DNA of 64,000 bases from PCPOR2b sp965220385 (GTDB taxonomy: Bacteria > Poribacteria > WGA-4E > PCPOR2b): contig OZ244825.1 in assembly GCA_965220385.1 (NCBI GenBank), forward strand, positions 3,224,001-3,288,000, written 5' to 3'. The position numbers and the translations under genes were made by a program. The notes below the pieces were generated by a model. The model had not been told where the DNA came from. It saw only the letters and a program-made list of their open reading frames with translations, and made no database searches. Shown here piece after piece: positions 17,790-26,082 of the stretch. Each line of letters begins with the position of its first letter. The first letter of the stretch is position 1.

Positions 17790-17974
17790 TTATAAATCGG
17801 TGATGTATCTTGCCAGTAGTGCGTCATTCAACATCTGATCACTGAGCCATGCTTTTATAACCTCTAGTATCGTTTCAACGTGCTATCTGCAATGCTTGAC
17901 TGAATCAATTCTTTCGTCTCGGTGCTGATACTAAGCCCTGTTTCAGTTTGCTGTGTTGTAACCAATTCGTTCAT
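17790..17974 (-). pseudogene. tyrosine recombinase (phage-type integrase) N-terminal remnant, frameshifted
   Basis: ATG at 17974 has GGAGGG 7 nt upstream and opens a 36-codon frame ending STLKRY-stop. In the next frame the sequence continues directly as WLSDQMLNDALLARYITDL-stop. Joined, the two pieces read like the SAM-like N-terminal domain of XerC/phage-type integrases (IADSTLKRY ... W.. ..L.DALLARYI.DL). The catalytic domain is absent; a single-base indel plus truncation explains it. It begins 16 nt after the gene at 17990-18514 on the same strand. Hand reading only. Confidence 0.6.
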
Positions 17975-17989
17975 GAAATATCCCTCCAA

Positions 17990-18514
17990 TTAAGGTGCTT
18001 GCCATCTGATGTTACCTGCCCTATCTGTGATGTGGATAAAAGGTGCTCTCCCTTCACTTTGGAGTAACACTATACGTTGTTCTCCTGCTTGATCCGTGAA
18101 AAATATAGCGTTCCTATCTTCCATACTTCCTAACACAATACTCTCTTTGTCGCCCTTCGGACTGTAGATCGCCATGCCGTTTGACTTTGTGCTGCCACCC
18201 AATATAATGCCGGGATTTCCTTGTAAACTCCTGATGTTTATCCCATTGGTCTCATCATAAACGCTAATTTCAATTGCTTGCTCACCCTGCTTATTAAATA
18301 CAAAAATGCCGTTGCCCGTCGTGCCAAGAGCGATCAACTTTATGCCAGTCAATCCGTCCTTATCCACCACTTCAAGCTCACGGCAAGTAATTTTATCAAA
18401 CACGCCATTCGATTGCGCCTCGATGTCCGGTGTGATGACCTGCCCGATGATGATACCGAGTGCCAGAATCCCTGCGCCTAATGCCATATATCCCAACTTC
18501 TGCTTATGATTCAT
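17990..18514 (-). CDS. hypothetical membrane-anchored beta-repeat protein
   Basis: 174 residues; AAGGAAAGG upstream of the ATG. An N-terminal signal anchor (YMALGAGILALGIIIGQVI, residues 9-27) exports the rest. The exterior part consists of repeated ~20-residue strands with a D-x-x-G-x turn (VVDKDGLTGIKLIALGTTG, VFNKQGEQAIEISVYDETNG, YSPKGDKESIVLGS, FTDQAGEQRIVLLQSEG, ITDRAGNIRW). This looks like a small beta-solenoid or beta-propeller-like wall; I recognise no named family. It is 3 nt downstream of the next gene on this strand (18518-18961), so the two are an operon of unknown purpose. Confidence 0.6.
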   Translation of the reverse strand: MNHKQKLGYMALGAGILALGIIIGQVITPDIEAQSNGVFDKITCRELEVVDKDGLTGIKLIALGTTGNGIFVFNKQGEQAIEISVYDETNGINIRSLQGNPGIILGGSTKSNGMAIYSPKGDKESIVLGSMEDRNAIFFTDQAGEQRIVLLQSEGRAPFIHITDRAGNIRWQAP

Positions 18515-18517
18515 GAT

Positions 18518-18961
18518 CTATACCTTTCCTTCAGCGTGAGAACCGATAAACCCACTGCCTATCCGTTCCCACTTCTCTTTGAACGGTTCAATATCATATT
18601 TGCGGTCGAACCAATGTGATATTTCGCCCTTTTTGTTTGTATTCGTTTCTCTTGCTTCTTCTATTTCATCGGGTAACAAAATGTAACACGTTGGTGCACC
18701 ATAATCCAACTCGGTGACGATAATCCAAAAATCTCCCATGATCTTGTCGCGAGAAGGAGGAATACTCACGGCTATGTCCCTTGTGCCGCGTCCCCTTACT
18801 TTGACAAAAATCGTTTGACTTTCCTCCTCATTGACGCATCGGATGAAAACCCCTCCAGCATTGAGCGCTGTGGGCATAACGTTCCAACCCAATTCAGACA
18901 ACTTATAACAGACATGATCCACCGCCTTATTGTGAGTCATTTGCCTCTGGTCTTGATTCAT
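18518..18961 (-). CDS. putative PD-(D/E)XK-fold protein with degenerate active site
   Basis: 147 residues, AAAGGAG before the ATG. The layout resembles small restriction-endonuclease-fold proteins: helix HVCYKLSELGWNVMPTALN (residues 16-34), a strand GVFIR where the family has GVDI, a strand TIFVKVRG where it has the (D/E/Q)xK motif, and a closing DFWIIVTELDYGAPTCYIL then PDEIEEA segment. The Asp of GVDI is replaced by Phe, so nuclease activity is doubtful. The assignment is a pattern guess. First gene of the unit with 17990-18514 and the integrase remnant, suggesting mobile-element or defence ancestry. Confidence 0.45.
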   Translation of the reverse strand: MNQDQRQMTHNKAVDHVCYKLSELGWNVMPTALNAGGVFIRCVNEEESQTIFVKVRGRGTRDIAVSIPPSRDKIMGDFWIIVTELDYGAPTCYILLPDEIEEARETNTNKKGEISHWFDRKYDIEPFKEKWERIGSGFIGSHAEGKV

Positions 18962-19140
18962 GTTCTTCTCCTTTTATCCCCAAGATGTTGACCGATCTAC
19001 TGGAGGATGCAGTCAAATCGGCAATAGTGTTGTGTAAAAGGATTTACCAAAACTTATTATAACGCACGTTCATTAGTTCGTCGATGAATCGGTTCATCGA
19101 ACTACTGAGCCCTACACCTATCGCCCCACTGGATCGAAAG

Positions 19141-20529
19141 TCAAAAGAGGAATATGCGGGCGATTATGAAGTAGAACAGGATACCGAATACATCAATCGA
19201 GGTGGTAACAAATGGACCGGTGGCAATGGCGGGATCAATTCTAAATCGCTTGAAGAGCATCGGAATGATTGTGCCAATCGTAGCCGCGATAATCATATTG
19301 ACGCAGATTGCTAGCGAAACGACAACCGGAAACCAGATATATTTGGGTGCGAGCTCTTCAGGCACACTCCAGTTGGCAGTGCGGGTTACAATGAGAACGA
19401 ATATGCCGAGCAGGATACCGTAGGCAGCGCCGAGCGTTGCACCGGTCGCAAACTCCCGCCACAACACCTTCCACGTTTCCTTGAGATCTACCTCTCCGGT
19501 GGCAAGTCCACGCACAATAATCGTTGAGGATTGCGTGCCGATGTTACCGCCCATCCCCATGATGATCGGGATAAAAAACGCCAACGCCGTAATCTTTTCC
19601 AACGGCTCCTCGAACTGCCCGATCATATAGACAGCGATCAATCCCCCGATAAAACTTGCGAACAACCACGGGAGGCGTGCACGGGTGTTTTTGAACACAG
19701 ATTTGGAGGCGATATCGACATCCCCCGTCCCAGCCATCTTCAGGACATCTTCTGTGTTTTCGTCGCGGATGACATCGACGACGTCGTCGATGGTGACGAT
19801 GCCGACAAGCCCCGCCGTATCATCGAGCACAGGCACCGCTAACAGATTATACCGCGCAACGACCTGCGCGACCTCCTCTTGTGGTGTATGCGTATACACC
19901 GTGTAGACCCGTGTTGTCATCAGATCTTTCAGCGGGGTGTCGGATTTTGTTGCAACCAGTTGTCTGAGAGAGACGACCCCTTTGAGCCGATTCTCGTCAT
20001 CAACGACGTAGACGTAGAAAACCATCTCGACATCAACCATTTCCCGGATCCGCTCAACAGTCGCCGCCGCAGTCGTTTCCTCTGAGGCAGCAAAAAAGTG
20101 CGGGGTCATGATGTAGCCCGCTGTTTTTTCCTCATACTGCAGCAACTGCTCAAGATTTTCTGACGCTTTGCCCTTGACTAATTTAAGTAGTTCCTCCTGT
20201 TGCTCTCCAGGGAGATCCACTAAAATAGCGCTCACGTCATCTGCGGGCATGGTATGGAGAATATCTGCCAGGACAGAGGCTTCTGTCGTTTCAATAAAGA
20301 GATCTCGCTCCTCGCTATTCAATTCGTTCAGGATTTCGCCCATCCGCCCTTCTTGGATCAATAGGTCAAACAGGATGATCTGCTCTTCAGGGCGTAAGCG
20401 TGCGAACCAAGGCGCGATGTCAGCCGAATGTGTCTTGGCAATCACGTTTTTCAGGTTTGGAATCGCCTTACGCTTTATCAGTTTGATAACCGTTGAGATG
20501 AGAATTTCGTCTCGGTCTCGTGTATTCAT
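19141..20529 (-). CDS. mgtE: magnesium transporter MgtE
   Basis: 462 residues, standard MgtE length. N-terminal superhelical domain (about 1-130; DVSAILVDLPGEQQEELL), tandem CBS domains (about 135-255; TPHFFAASEETTAAATVERI, then DLMTTRVYTVYTHTPQEEVA and GIVTIDDVVDVIRDE), a connecting helix, and five membrane helices from about residue 285 on. The selectivity-filter region PIIMGMGGNIGTQSSTI near 330 is conserved. The CBS domains gate the channel by cytosolic Mg2+. No clear Shine-Dalgarno before the ATG. Monocistronic. Confidence 0.93.
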   Translation of the reverse strand: MNTRDRDEILISTVIKLIKRKAIPNLKNVIAKTHSADIAPWFARLRPEEQIILFDLLIQEGRMGEILNELNSEERDLFIETTEASVLADILHTMPADDVSAILVDLPGEQQEELLKLVKGKASENLEQLLQYEEKTAGYIMTPHFFAASEETTAAATVERIREMVDVEMVFYVYVVDDENRLKGVVSLRQLVATKSDTPLKDLMTTRVYTVYTHTPQEEVAQVVARYNLLAVPVLDDTAGLVGIVTIDDVVDVIRDENTEDVLKMAGTGDVDIASKSVFKNTRARLPWLFASFIGGLIAVYMIGQFEEPLEKITALAFFIPIIMGMGGNIGTQSSTIIVRGLATGEVDLKETWKVLWREFATGATLGAAYGILLGIFVLIVTRTANWSVPEELAPKYIWFPVVVSLAICVNMIIAATIGTIIPMLFKRFRIDPAIATGPFVTTSIDVFGILFYFIIARIFLF

Positions 20530-20705
20530 AATTGCAGGAGATGAGGGAGGGTAGTGAAAGGTTAGCTTATGTCAAAAGATAGTGCAACACAGGAGGCGTG
20601 TAAAACGTGATGCGTAAAGGACATCGATCAGGTTGATCGGAGTTGGGTTTCGCTGTCGCTCTACCCAACCTACGGAGTTCCTTAAAAAAAAGGCAAAATG
20701 CCAAT

Positions 20706-20790
20706 AGAAACCGATTTTTCAAGTCCCGCGTAGCGTGGAGGCTCCCCGATTGGATCGGGACAGGCGGAACGGCAAAAAAACTTGGTTTCT
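20706..20790. repeat. hairpin repeat, family D copy 2 (inverted core)
   Basis: AGAAACCGATTTTTCAAGTC at the left, AAAAAACTTGGTTTCT at the right, with the core (CCCGATTGGATCGGGACAGG) in the opposite orientation to copy 1. Occupies the spacer between mgtE and aroC. Confidence 0.7.
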
Positions 20791-20825
20791 GTTGCGCGAT
20801 TTCTTAACATGCGCCGAAAGGGCCA

Positions 20826-21908
20826 TCAATCCAGCGTTTTTGCGCGTTGTCGGAGAAAATGATCGACCAGTACCAGCGCGGTCATCGCCTCGACAATGGC
20901 AGGTGCACGGGGCAACACGCACGGGTCGTGCCGTCCATGCGCTGATAGCGTGACAGCGTTTCCGTCGATATCCACGGTTTCCTGCTCCTTGCGGATGGTA
21001 GCTGTCGGTTTGAAAGCGATCTGAAAAACGATACTCTCGCCGTTTGAGATACCGCCCTGCGTTCCACCGGAATTATTCGTCCGCGTACGAACGCGCCCGT
21101 CGTCGTTGTAAAAGGGGTCATTGTGCTGCGAGCCGGTGCCGACCACACCGCCAAAGCCGGAACCGATCTGGAAACCCATCGTCGCTGGGAGGGACATCAT
21201 CGCTTTCGCCAAATCTGCCTTGAGCTTGTCGAACACCGGTTCACCAAGCCCCACGGGTACATTACGCGATACCGACTCGATAATCCCGCCGAGGGAGTCG
21301 CCATCCCGTCTCGCCTGATCGATACATTCCGCCATCTTCTCACTGGCTCTGGGGTCTGGACATCGAACGAGGCTGGACTCGATCTCATCAAGCGTCACCG
21401 TACCCGAATCGACCTCCGCTTGGATTGTGTGGATCTGCTTGACGTAGGCGAGGGTCTCCGTCCCACACTGTTCGCGTAGAATCTGCTTTGCAATTGCTCC
21501 CGCTGCCACCCGTCCGATAGTCTCGCGGGCACTCGCTCTGCCGCCGCCTTGCCAGTTGCGGAGACCAAACTTCTGCTGATAGGTGAAGTCAGCGTGCGAC
21601 GGTCGATACACATCTTTGAGATGTTCGTAGGCGGAGGGTTTTGCGTCTTTGTTCCACACCAACATTGAGATTGGCGATCCGAGTGTTTGCCCGTCGAAAA
21701 CGCCGGACAGAATCTCCACCCGATCTTCCTCCTGACGCGAGGTGGTGAGATGGCTCTGGCCCGGTCGCCGCCGGTCGAGTTCTGCTTGAATGGTATTGAT
21801 ATCGATTGCAAGTTTCGGGGGGCATCCGTCAATCACGACACCGATTGCGCCGCCGTGCGATTCGCCCCATGTTGTAATCCGAAAGAGATGACCAAAGGTA
21901 TTTCCCAT
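20826..21908 (-). CDS. aroC: chorismate synthase
   Basis: 360 residues from the ATG at 21908 (GGAGCG upstream); an upstream in-frame start would add 17 residues without family similarity. All three chorismate synthase signatures are present: GHLFRITTWGESHGGAIGVV at 5-24, GGGRASARETIGRVAAGAIA near 121-140 and a C-terminal SAHGRHDPCVLPRAPAIVEA (near 321-340). The FMN/EPSP-binding RRPGQSHLTTSRQEEDRVEI is at 44-63. It converts 5-enolpyruvylshikimate-3-phosphate to chorismate, last common step to aromatic amino acids. No other aro gene is beside it. Confidence 0.95.
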   Translation of the reverse strand: MGNTFGHLFRITTWGESHGGAIGVVIDGCPPKLAIDINTIQAELDRRRPGQSHLTTSRQEEDRVEILSGVFDGQTLGSPISMLVWNKDAKPSAYEHLKDVYRPSHADFTYQQKFGLRNWQGGGRASARETIGRVAAGAIAKQILREQCGTETLAYVKQIHTIQAEVDSGTVTLDEIESSLVRCPDPRASEKMAECIDQARRDGDSLGGIIESVSRNVPVGLGEPVFDKLKADLAKAMMSLPATMGFQIGSGFGGVVGTGSQHNDPFYNDDGRVRTRTNNSGGTQGGISNGESIVFQIAFKPTATIRKEQETVDIDGNAVTLSAHGRHDPCVLPRAPAIVEAMTALVLVDHFLRQRAKTLD

Positions 21909-22128
21909 TATGCTGCGCTCCAATTCAGTTTCGCATCGTCTCCCCACAGGAACATCCAAGCCTCCGCTAAAATCTCGTCGATGGGATTGGGACTAAAAAC
22001 CGCTTGACAAACCCGCGATGCATCCATTACCCTAACCCCCATCTGAGGCTTGAAAGCATTGATGCGAATACTTGGCAAATATAGCACATCCGCCCTCGAA
22101 TATCAACCTAAAGTTCTCGAAAGCAGAC

Positions 22129-22833
22129 ATGATAATAAAATTCCTTAAACGAGTAGACCTTCGTCTGATAGGTATTTTCATCGTCATCGCGTTCCTCTGG
22201 AATACGCAGATTGTCTATCCGCTCAAAATCTTCGTCGTCTTTATGCACGAGGTGAGTCACGGCTTAGCGGCACTCGCAACGGGAGGTAGTATCAAAGAGA
22301 TTCAGATTGTCGCCCAAGAAGGCGGGCACGCAATCACGGCGGGCGGTTCACGTTTCTGGATACTCACCGCGGGGTATCTTGGGAGCCTGATGTGGGGCGG
22401 GTTGATTCTGATCCTCGCGGCGCGGACGCAGCTCAGCAAATTGATTAGTGCTATTATCGGTGTGGGGATGATTCTTATCTCGCTCTTCTATCTGCGAAAC
22501 ACTTTCGGCTTTCTATTTGGGGTCGGGTTCGGCGGAGCACTGATCGTTGTAGGTAGACTGCTACCGGAGTCGATCAACGAGTGGTTGCTGCGCGTGATCG
22601 GTTTCACCAGTTGTCTTTACGCCATTCTTGACATCAAGAGCGATGTTATAGACCGCGCCCATCTTCGATCTGATGCCCGTATGCTCCACGAAGAAATAAC
22701 GCCATACATCCCGACCATTGCCTGGGGGGTTTTATGGATGGTGATCGCGATAGCCGTAACGCTTTGGGTCCTTTACATCGCTGGCAAAGGTAGAGAGAAG
22801 CAGGAAGTATTGGACAATGGAGATGAGCAGTGA
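22129..22833 (+). CDS. M50-type (M50B) membrane metallopeptidase-like protein
   Basis: 234 residues from ATG 22129; a TTG at 22072 in frame would add 19 polar residues, and neither has a strong ribosome site. Several membrane helices: about 11-25, 35-50 with the zinc motif HEVSHG at 40-45, 72-90, 96-112, 116-135, and 195-217. The HExxH inside a membrane helix is the hallmark of M50 site-2-type proteases and of the smaller M50B group. Likely an integral inner-membrane peptidase; substrate unknown. Its stop overlaps the GTG start of the SpoU methyltransferase (GTGA), so they are coupled. Confidence 0.75.
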   Translation: MIIKFLKRVDLRLIGIFIVIAFLWNTQIVYPLKIFVVFMHEVSHGLAALATGGSIKEIQIVAQEGGHAITAGGSRFWILTAGYLGSLMWGGLILILAARTQLSKLISAIIGVGMILISLFYLRNTFGFLFGVGFGGALIVVGRLLPESINEWLLRVIGFTSCLYAILDIKSDVIDRAHLRSDARMLHEEITPYIPTIAWGVLWMVIAIAVTLWVLYIAGKGREKQEVLDNGDEQ

Positions 22834-23342
22834 AGCAGTTACGCGGCAAACCACTCAAGGATTTTCTTAAACAGGCTTCCCGTCCGGAGAGGGAGATCAT
22901 CTTTATCTTGCAGGATGTCGAAGATCCGGTGAACGTCGGATCTGCGTTTCGGATTGCGGATGCAGCCGGTGTGCGTCAACTGATTTTGACAGGGATTAGT
23001 GCGCGTCCACCGCATCCGTTGATTCGGAAGGTCGGACGCGGAAAAGATCGGCGGATAAAATGGAAATATACGGAGCAGGCAGCGGATGCAATTTTAGCTC
23101 TCAAGTCGCAGGGGTATGTTAGTTGTGCGCTGGAAATAACGGCAGCCGCTGTGCCTTATAATGAAGCAGAATATCCGGATAAACTGTGTCTGATCGTCGG
23201 ACATGAAGACCACGGCGTAACGAAGCGCACCCTCGCCGCCTGTGACATGACAGTCTATATCCCAATGTACGGCAAGGGAGCATCGTTGAATGTGCATGTG
23301 TCGTTGGGGGTTGTAGCATATCATATTCTGCATAGTGGCTAA
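22830..23342 (+). CDS. TrmH/SpoU family RNA 2'-O-methyltransferase
   Basis: 170 residues starting at GTG, overlapping the previous stop by 4 nt. SPOUT-fold motifs: motif 1 NVGSAFRIADAAG at 35-47, motif 2 CLIVGHEDHGVTKRTL at 120-135 and motif 3 IPMYGKGASLNVHVSLGVVA at 144-163, which forms the deep trefoil knot binding S-adenosylmethionine. Single-domain length fits tRNA or small rRNA ribose methylases. Target nucleotide cannot be deduced. Followed 11 nt later by a Gfo/Idh gene on the same strand. Confidence 0.9.
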   Translation: MKQLRGKPLKDFLKQASRPEREIIFILQDVEDPVNVGSAFRIADAAGVRQLILTGISARPPHPLIRKVGRGKDRRIKWKYTEQAADAILALKSQGYVSCALEITAAAVPYNEAEYPDKLCLIVGHEDHGVTKRTLAACDMTVYIPMYGKGASLNVHVSLGVVAYHILHSG

Positions 23343-23353
23343 GGAGAGAACTG

Positions 23354-24400
23354 ATGAATCTGAAGGTAGGTGTTGTGGGGTTAGGGCGTGGACGTGTATA
23401 CCTCGACCGCTTCTCGAAACAGCCTCAGGTTGCTTTGAATCCCGATACAATCGGGGCGGAGGTAGTCGCGGTATGTGATGCAGATACGTCCCGGTTGGAA
23501 GCAGCGGAATATCCCGCCAATGCGTCAAGCTACACAAATTATGAGGAATTTTTGAGACACGATCTGGATATCGTGGTCATCTGCACGGAGATGCCGCAGC
23601 ATGCGGATCACACCATCGCTGCACTAGAAGGTGGGAAACATGTCCTCTGCGAAGTGCCAGCGGCATATACACTCTCAGAGTGCGAGGCGGTTGTTCAAAC
23701 CGTTGAAAAAACCGGATTGAAATATATGCTCGCTGAGAACTGCTGCTATAGCGACATGCATCTCGCTTGGAAGGAACAGATTGATGCCGGTGAACTCGGA
23801 AAGATTATCTATGCCGAAGCCGAATACATCCACGACTGCCGAGGGATGATGCGACGCGAGGATGGGACGTTGACATGGCGAGCCAAGATGCCGCCAATTC
23901 AGTACTGCACACACAGCTTGGGACCGCTACTTTTTATGATGGAAGACCGATGCGTATCGGTGACGGGTTTGAACCCCGGCTCTAACATCGCGCCCGACCT
24001 CGGCGTAATCGACCTTGAGGTCGGACTGTTTCAGATGGAGAGCGGCGCGGTTGTCAAGATTTTGTGTGGCTTCTCGATTGAGCGTTACCCTGCATTCCAC
24101 TGGTATGTGATCTACGGTACAAACGGCGCATTAGAAAGCAAACGTCAGTATAAGGACAGGGAGAGTGGATACTTCCGAGGGATAGCACCGGATCGAGACA
24201 TGACTCCCTTTACAAGTGATGATAGCGGGCACGGAGTAGCCGAAGATAGAATTGTTGCAGGATTCGTCGAGTCCATTCTGAACGATACCAAACCACCAAT
24301 CGATGTGTACGACGCAATGGACTACACTGCACCGGGAATCTGTGCGCACCTATCTGCTGAGAGGGCTGGTGCGGTTGTGCCGGTGCCGAATTATCGGTGA
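23354..24400 (+). CDS. Gfo/Idh/MocA family oxidoreductase carrying an in-frame palindromic insertion
   Basis: 348 residues; AAGGAGAG precedes the ATG. N-terminal Rossmann motif VGVVGLGRGRVY at 5-16, then VVAVCDAD, VICTEMPQHADHTIAALEGG near 76-95 and the HVLCEVPAAY motif (usual EKP, here EVP with Lys missing). The C-terminal domain is normal. Residues 26-34 (VALNPDTIG) are extra relative to the other Gfo/Idh proteins here and are encoded by a palindromic repeat also found outside genes (see the repeat feature). Expected to oxidise or reduce a sugar or cyclitol with NAD(P). The missing EKP lysine makes the chemistry uncertain. Confidence 0.85.
   Translation: MNLKVGVVGLGRGRVYLDRFSKQPQVALNPDTIGAEVVAVCDADTSRLEAAEYPANASSYTNYEEFLRHDLDIVVICTEMPQHADHTIAALEGGKHVLCEVPAAYTLSECEAVVQTVEKTGLKYMLAENCCYSDMHLAWKEQIDAGELGKIIYAEAEYIHDCRGMMRREDGTLTWRAKMPPIQYCTHSLGPLLFMMEDRCVSVTGLNPGSNIAPDLGVIDLEVGLFQMESGAVVKILCGFSIERYPAFHWYVIYGTNGALESKRQYKDRESGYFRGIAPDRDMTPFTSDDSGHGVAEDRIVAGFVESILNDTKPPIDVYDAMDYTAPGICAHLSAERAGAVVPVPNYR
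23429..23459. repeat. palindromic element inside the Gfo/Idh coding sequence
   Basis: GTTGCTTTGAATCCCGATAC continuing to AATCGGGGCGG. Nearly the same 30-nt sequence, differing only at the centre of the palindrome, lies in intergenic repeats at 13478-13507 and 44318-44347. Here it is translated as VALNPDTIG in frame. Confidence 0.75.
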
Positions 24401-24423
24401 ACAGGCGAAGCATCAGGATTGTT

Positions 24424-25452
24424 TTATCTCTGTTCAAAAGCGACGATATCCCGATGGATCTTATGGGAGATCCGCTCCCGCAGATCCATATCGGCGAACC
24501 GTTGTCGAAACCCGTGTTTCTGAATCAGATTGAGCACCCTTTCGCGGGGCAGTGTCTTCAAGTTATACGCAACCACAACCGTTCCGTTGGGCTTGAGTAG
24601 GCGTTTCCAACTTGGCAGCGCATCATCCAGCAGCCTATCTAACGGAATCGGTGCGAGTTTTTCGTTTCGGCTTCCAACGCGGATGCCGTACGGAAAATCC
24701 GTGATTAAGCTATCGAATTGTTGGTTAGGCAGATATTGATGCGCTTCTCGCGTATCGCCATTGATAATCTGATACCGGTTTTGGAGCGGGTTGTCGGTTA
24801 CGAAGAGATGGCACGCTCCTTCCTTGGACTCTTCAAAAGGTATCCCAAGCCGCTGCAACAGTTTTCGGAGATTCTCGGCGCTTCGTTTCGAGGCTGTAGG
24901 AGAAATCTCCAGTGTCGCACCGTCAACCCCTCTTAACACGCACTCGAAAAGTGTCTGTCCGTAACCGCCCATCGGGTCCAGCACGCAACCGATAGGTTCC
25001 GCGTTGGAACTGAGGTTCAGCATCGCACGAATCAGATATGGAGATTGCCTCGCTGGAGACTGGTAATCAAACGCCTGTGGCGCGATTGTGGCAACCCAAT
25101 CTTTGTCGAGCGTGAGTAACGGCTGCCGCTGCCCAGATTCAAGGAACACACAAAAAGCATCGTAATCCTTCCGCAGGACCTCCGCCGCCCGTTGGTCCCG
25201 ATCAGCAGTCCCCCCCTTCCATGTGAATGTGTCAATCTGTGTGAGAAAAGTCATCCATCGACACCGCTCACTTTCTTCGGAGGTCAACTCGCCTTGATGC
25301 CAGACGACACTCCCCGGCGGATAGATCTCCGGCGTCGCTACCTCAACGACACGAGGCAGGAGACTCACAATTTCTGCCTCAGATAACCGTCCGACGATCC
25401 CCTCGTGACCGCTGACCTGCTTGTATTGGAAGTAGTAAAGTGATGGGTTCAT
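24424..25452 (-). CDS. Trm11/TRMG10-like RNA (guanine-N2) methyltransferase-like protein
   Basis: 342 residues. The C-terminal half is a SAM-dependent methyltransferase: motif I DPMGGYGQTLFE near 163-174, then GATLEISPTASKRSAENL (motif II region) and the catalytic motif IV TDFPYGIRVGSRNEKL near 255, a variant of the usual (D/N)PPY found in Trm11-type enzymes. The first ~150 residues could be a THUMP-like or unrelated RNA-binding part, not recognised. The D-F-P-Y substitution is unusual and may alter specificity. No strong ribosome site. Divergent from the cytochrome gene across a 166-nt spacer. Confidence 0.65.
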   Translation of the reverse strand: MNPSLYYFQYKQVSGHEGIVGRLSEAEIVSLLPRVVEVATPEIYPPGSVVWHQGELTSEESERCRWMTFLTQIDTFTWKGGTADRDQRAAEVLRKDYDAFCVFLESGQRQPLLTLDKDWVATIAPQAFDYQSPARQSPYLIRAMLNLSSNAEPIGCVLDPMGGYGQTLFECVLRGVDGATLEISPTASKRSAENLRKLLQRLGIPFEESKEGACHLFVTDNPLQNRYQIINGDTREAHQYLPNQQFDSLITDFPYGIRVGSRNEKLAPIPLDRLLDDALPSWKRLLKPNGTVVVAYNLKTLPRERVLNLIQKHGFRQRFADMDLRERISHKIHRDIVAFEQR

Positions 25453-25478
25453 TTCAAAAGAAAGTGTAAAACGTAAAG

Positions 25479-25513
25479 AGAAACCGAGTTTTTTTCTTCA
25501 AAACTCGGTTTCT
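25479..25513. repeat. hairpin repeat, family D copy 3 (core-less)
   Basis: AGAAACCGAGTTTTTTTCTT followed by CAAAACTCGGTTTCT: a 14-bp stem with a short loop, the family D arms without the core. It lies between two divergent starts, so it is not a terminator for either gene. Confidence 0.7.
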
Positions 25514-25618
25514 GTTGCACCATTTCTTAATGTGAGTTCTAAGAAAAAAGGATTGACAGGAAGCGAAATAGCGTATTAGAGTATAAATCCCAACAGAAAC
25601 TTTTAGGAGAAATGATAG

Positions 25619-25978
25619 ATGCGTGAACCGGTTGTTTGGATTTCAGTGATATTAGTAGTCGGTCTGATAGTAATTATAACTGTTTTAGTGGTTAGGATGC
25701 CACCAGCGACCCCGAAAATTTTTCCAGCTGATAAGGGTCCCAACTTTATCGATGTGACGGCTTACCCGTCCGAGATGCAGAAGAACTACAAGCTGTTTGA
25801 GCAAAAATGTAGTCGCTGCCATACCCTCGCTCGCGCAATTAACTCAGAATTGACCGGGGAAGCGTGGCGAAGATATGTCTACAAAATGATGCGGAAGGCG
25901 GGGTCGGGGTTGACACCGAACACAGCCGAACCGATTATTAAGTTTCTGATTTACGATTCACAAACACGAAAAAAGTGA
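25619..25978 (+). CDS. small membrane-anchored c-type cytochrome-like protein
   Basis: 119 residues. TTTTAGGAGAAATGATAG precedes the ATG. Residues 6-25 form one strong membrane anchor (VWISVILVVGLIVIITVLVV). After a Pro-rich linker, residues 54-68 carry a haem-c attachment motif, CSRCH at 64-68. Methionines in YVYKMMRKAG near 90 could give the sixth ligand. It would be an exported monohaem electron carrier, anchored at the inner-membrane outer face. No partner oxidase nearby. Small size and single CxxCH leave its redox partner unknown. Confidence 0.7.
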   Translation: MREPVVWISVILVVGLIVIITVLVVRMPPATPKIFPADKGPNFIDVTAYPSEMQKNYKLFEQKCSRCHTLARAINSELTGEAWRRYVYKMMRKAGSGLTPNTAEPIIKFLIYDSQTRKK

Positions 25979-26082
25979 AAGCCAAATGGTAACTAGATCA
26001 CAGGCTGAAGACATCACAGCAGTGCCATGATGCCAATTCTCACACTTTAACAGATACCGTGTTATCAATCGGAGATGCAACC

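Noticed and set aside
25479..25513. Terminator for a neighbouring gene
   Set aside because: The hairpin lies between two divergently transcribed starts, and the same hairpin recurs elsewhere as a repeat.
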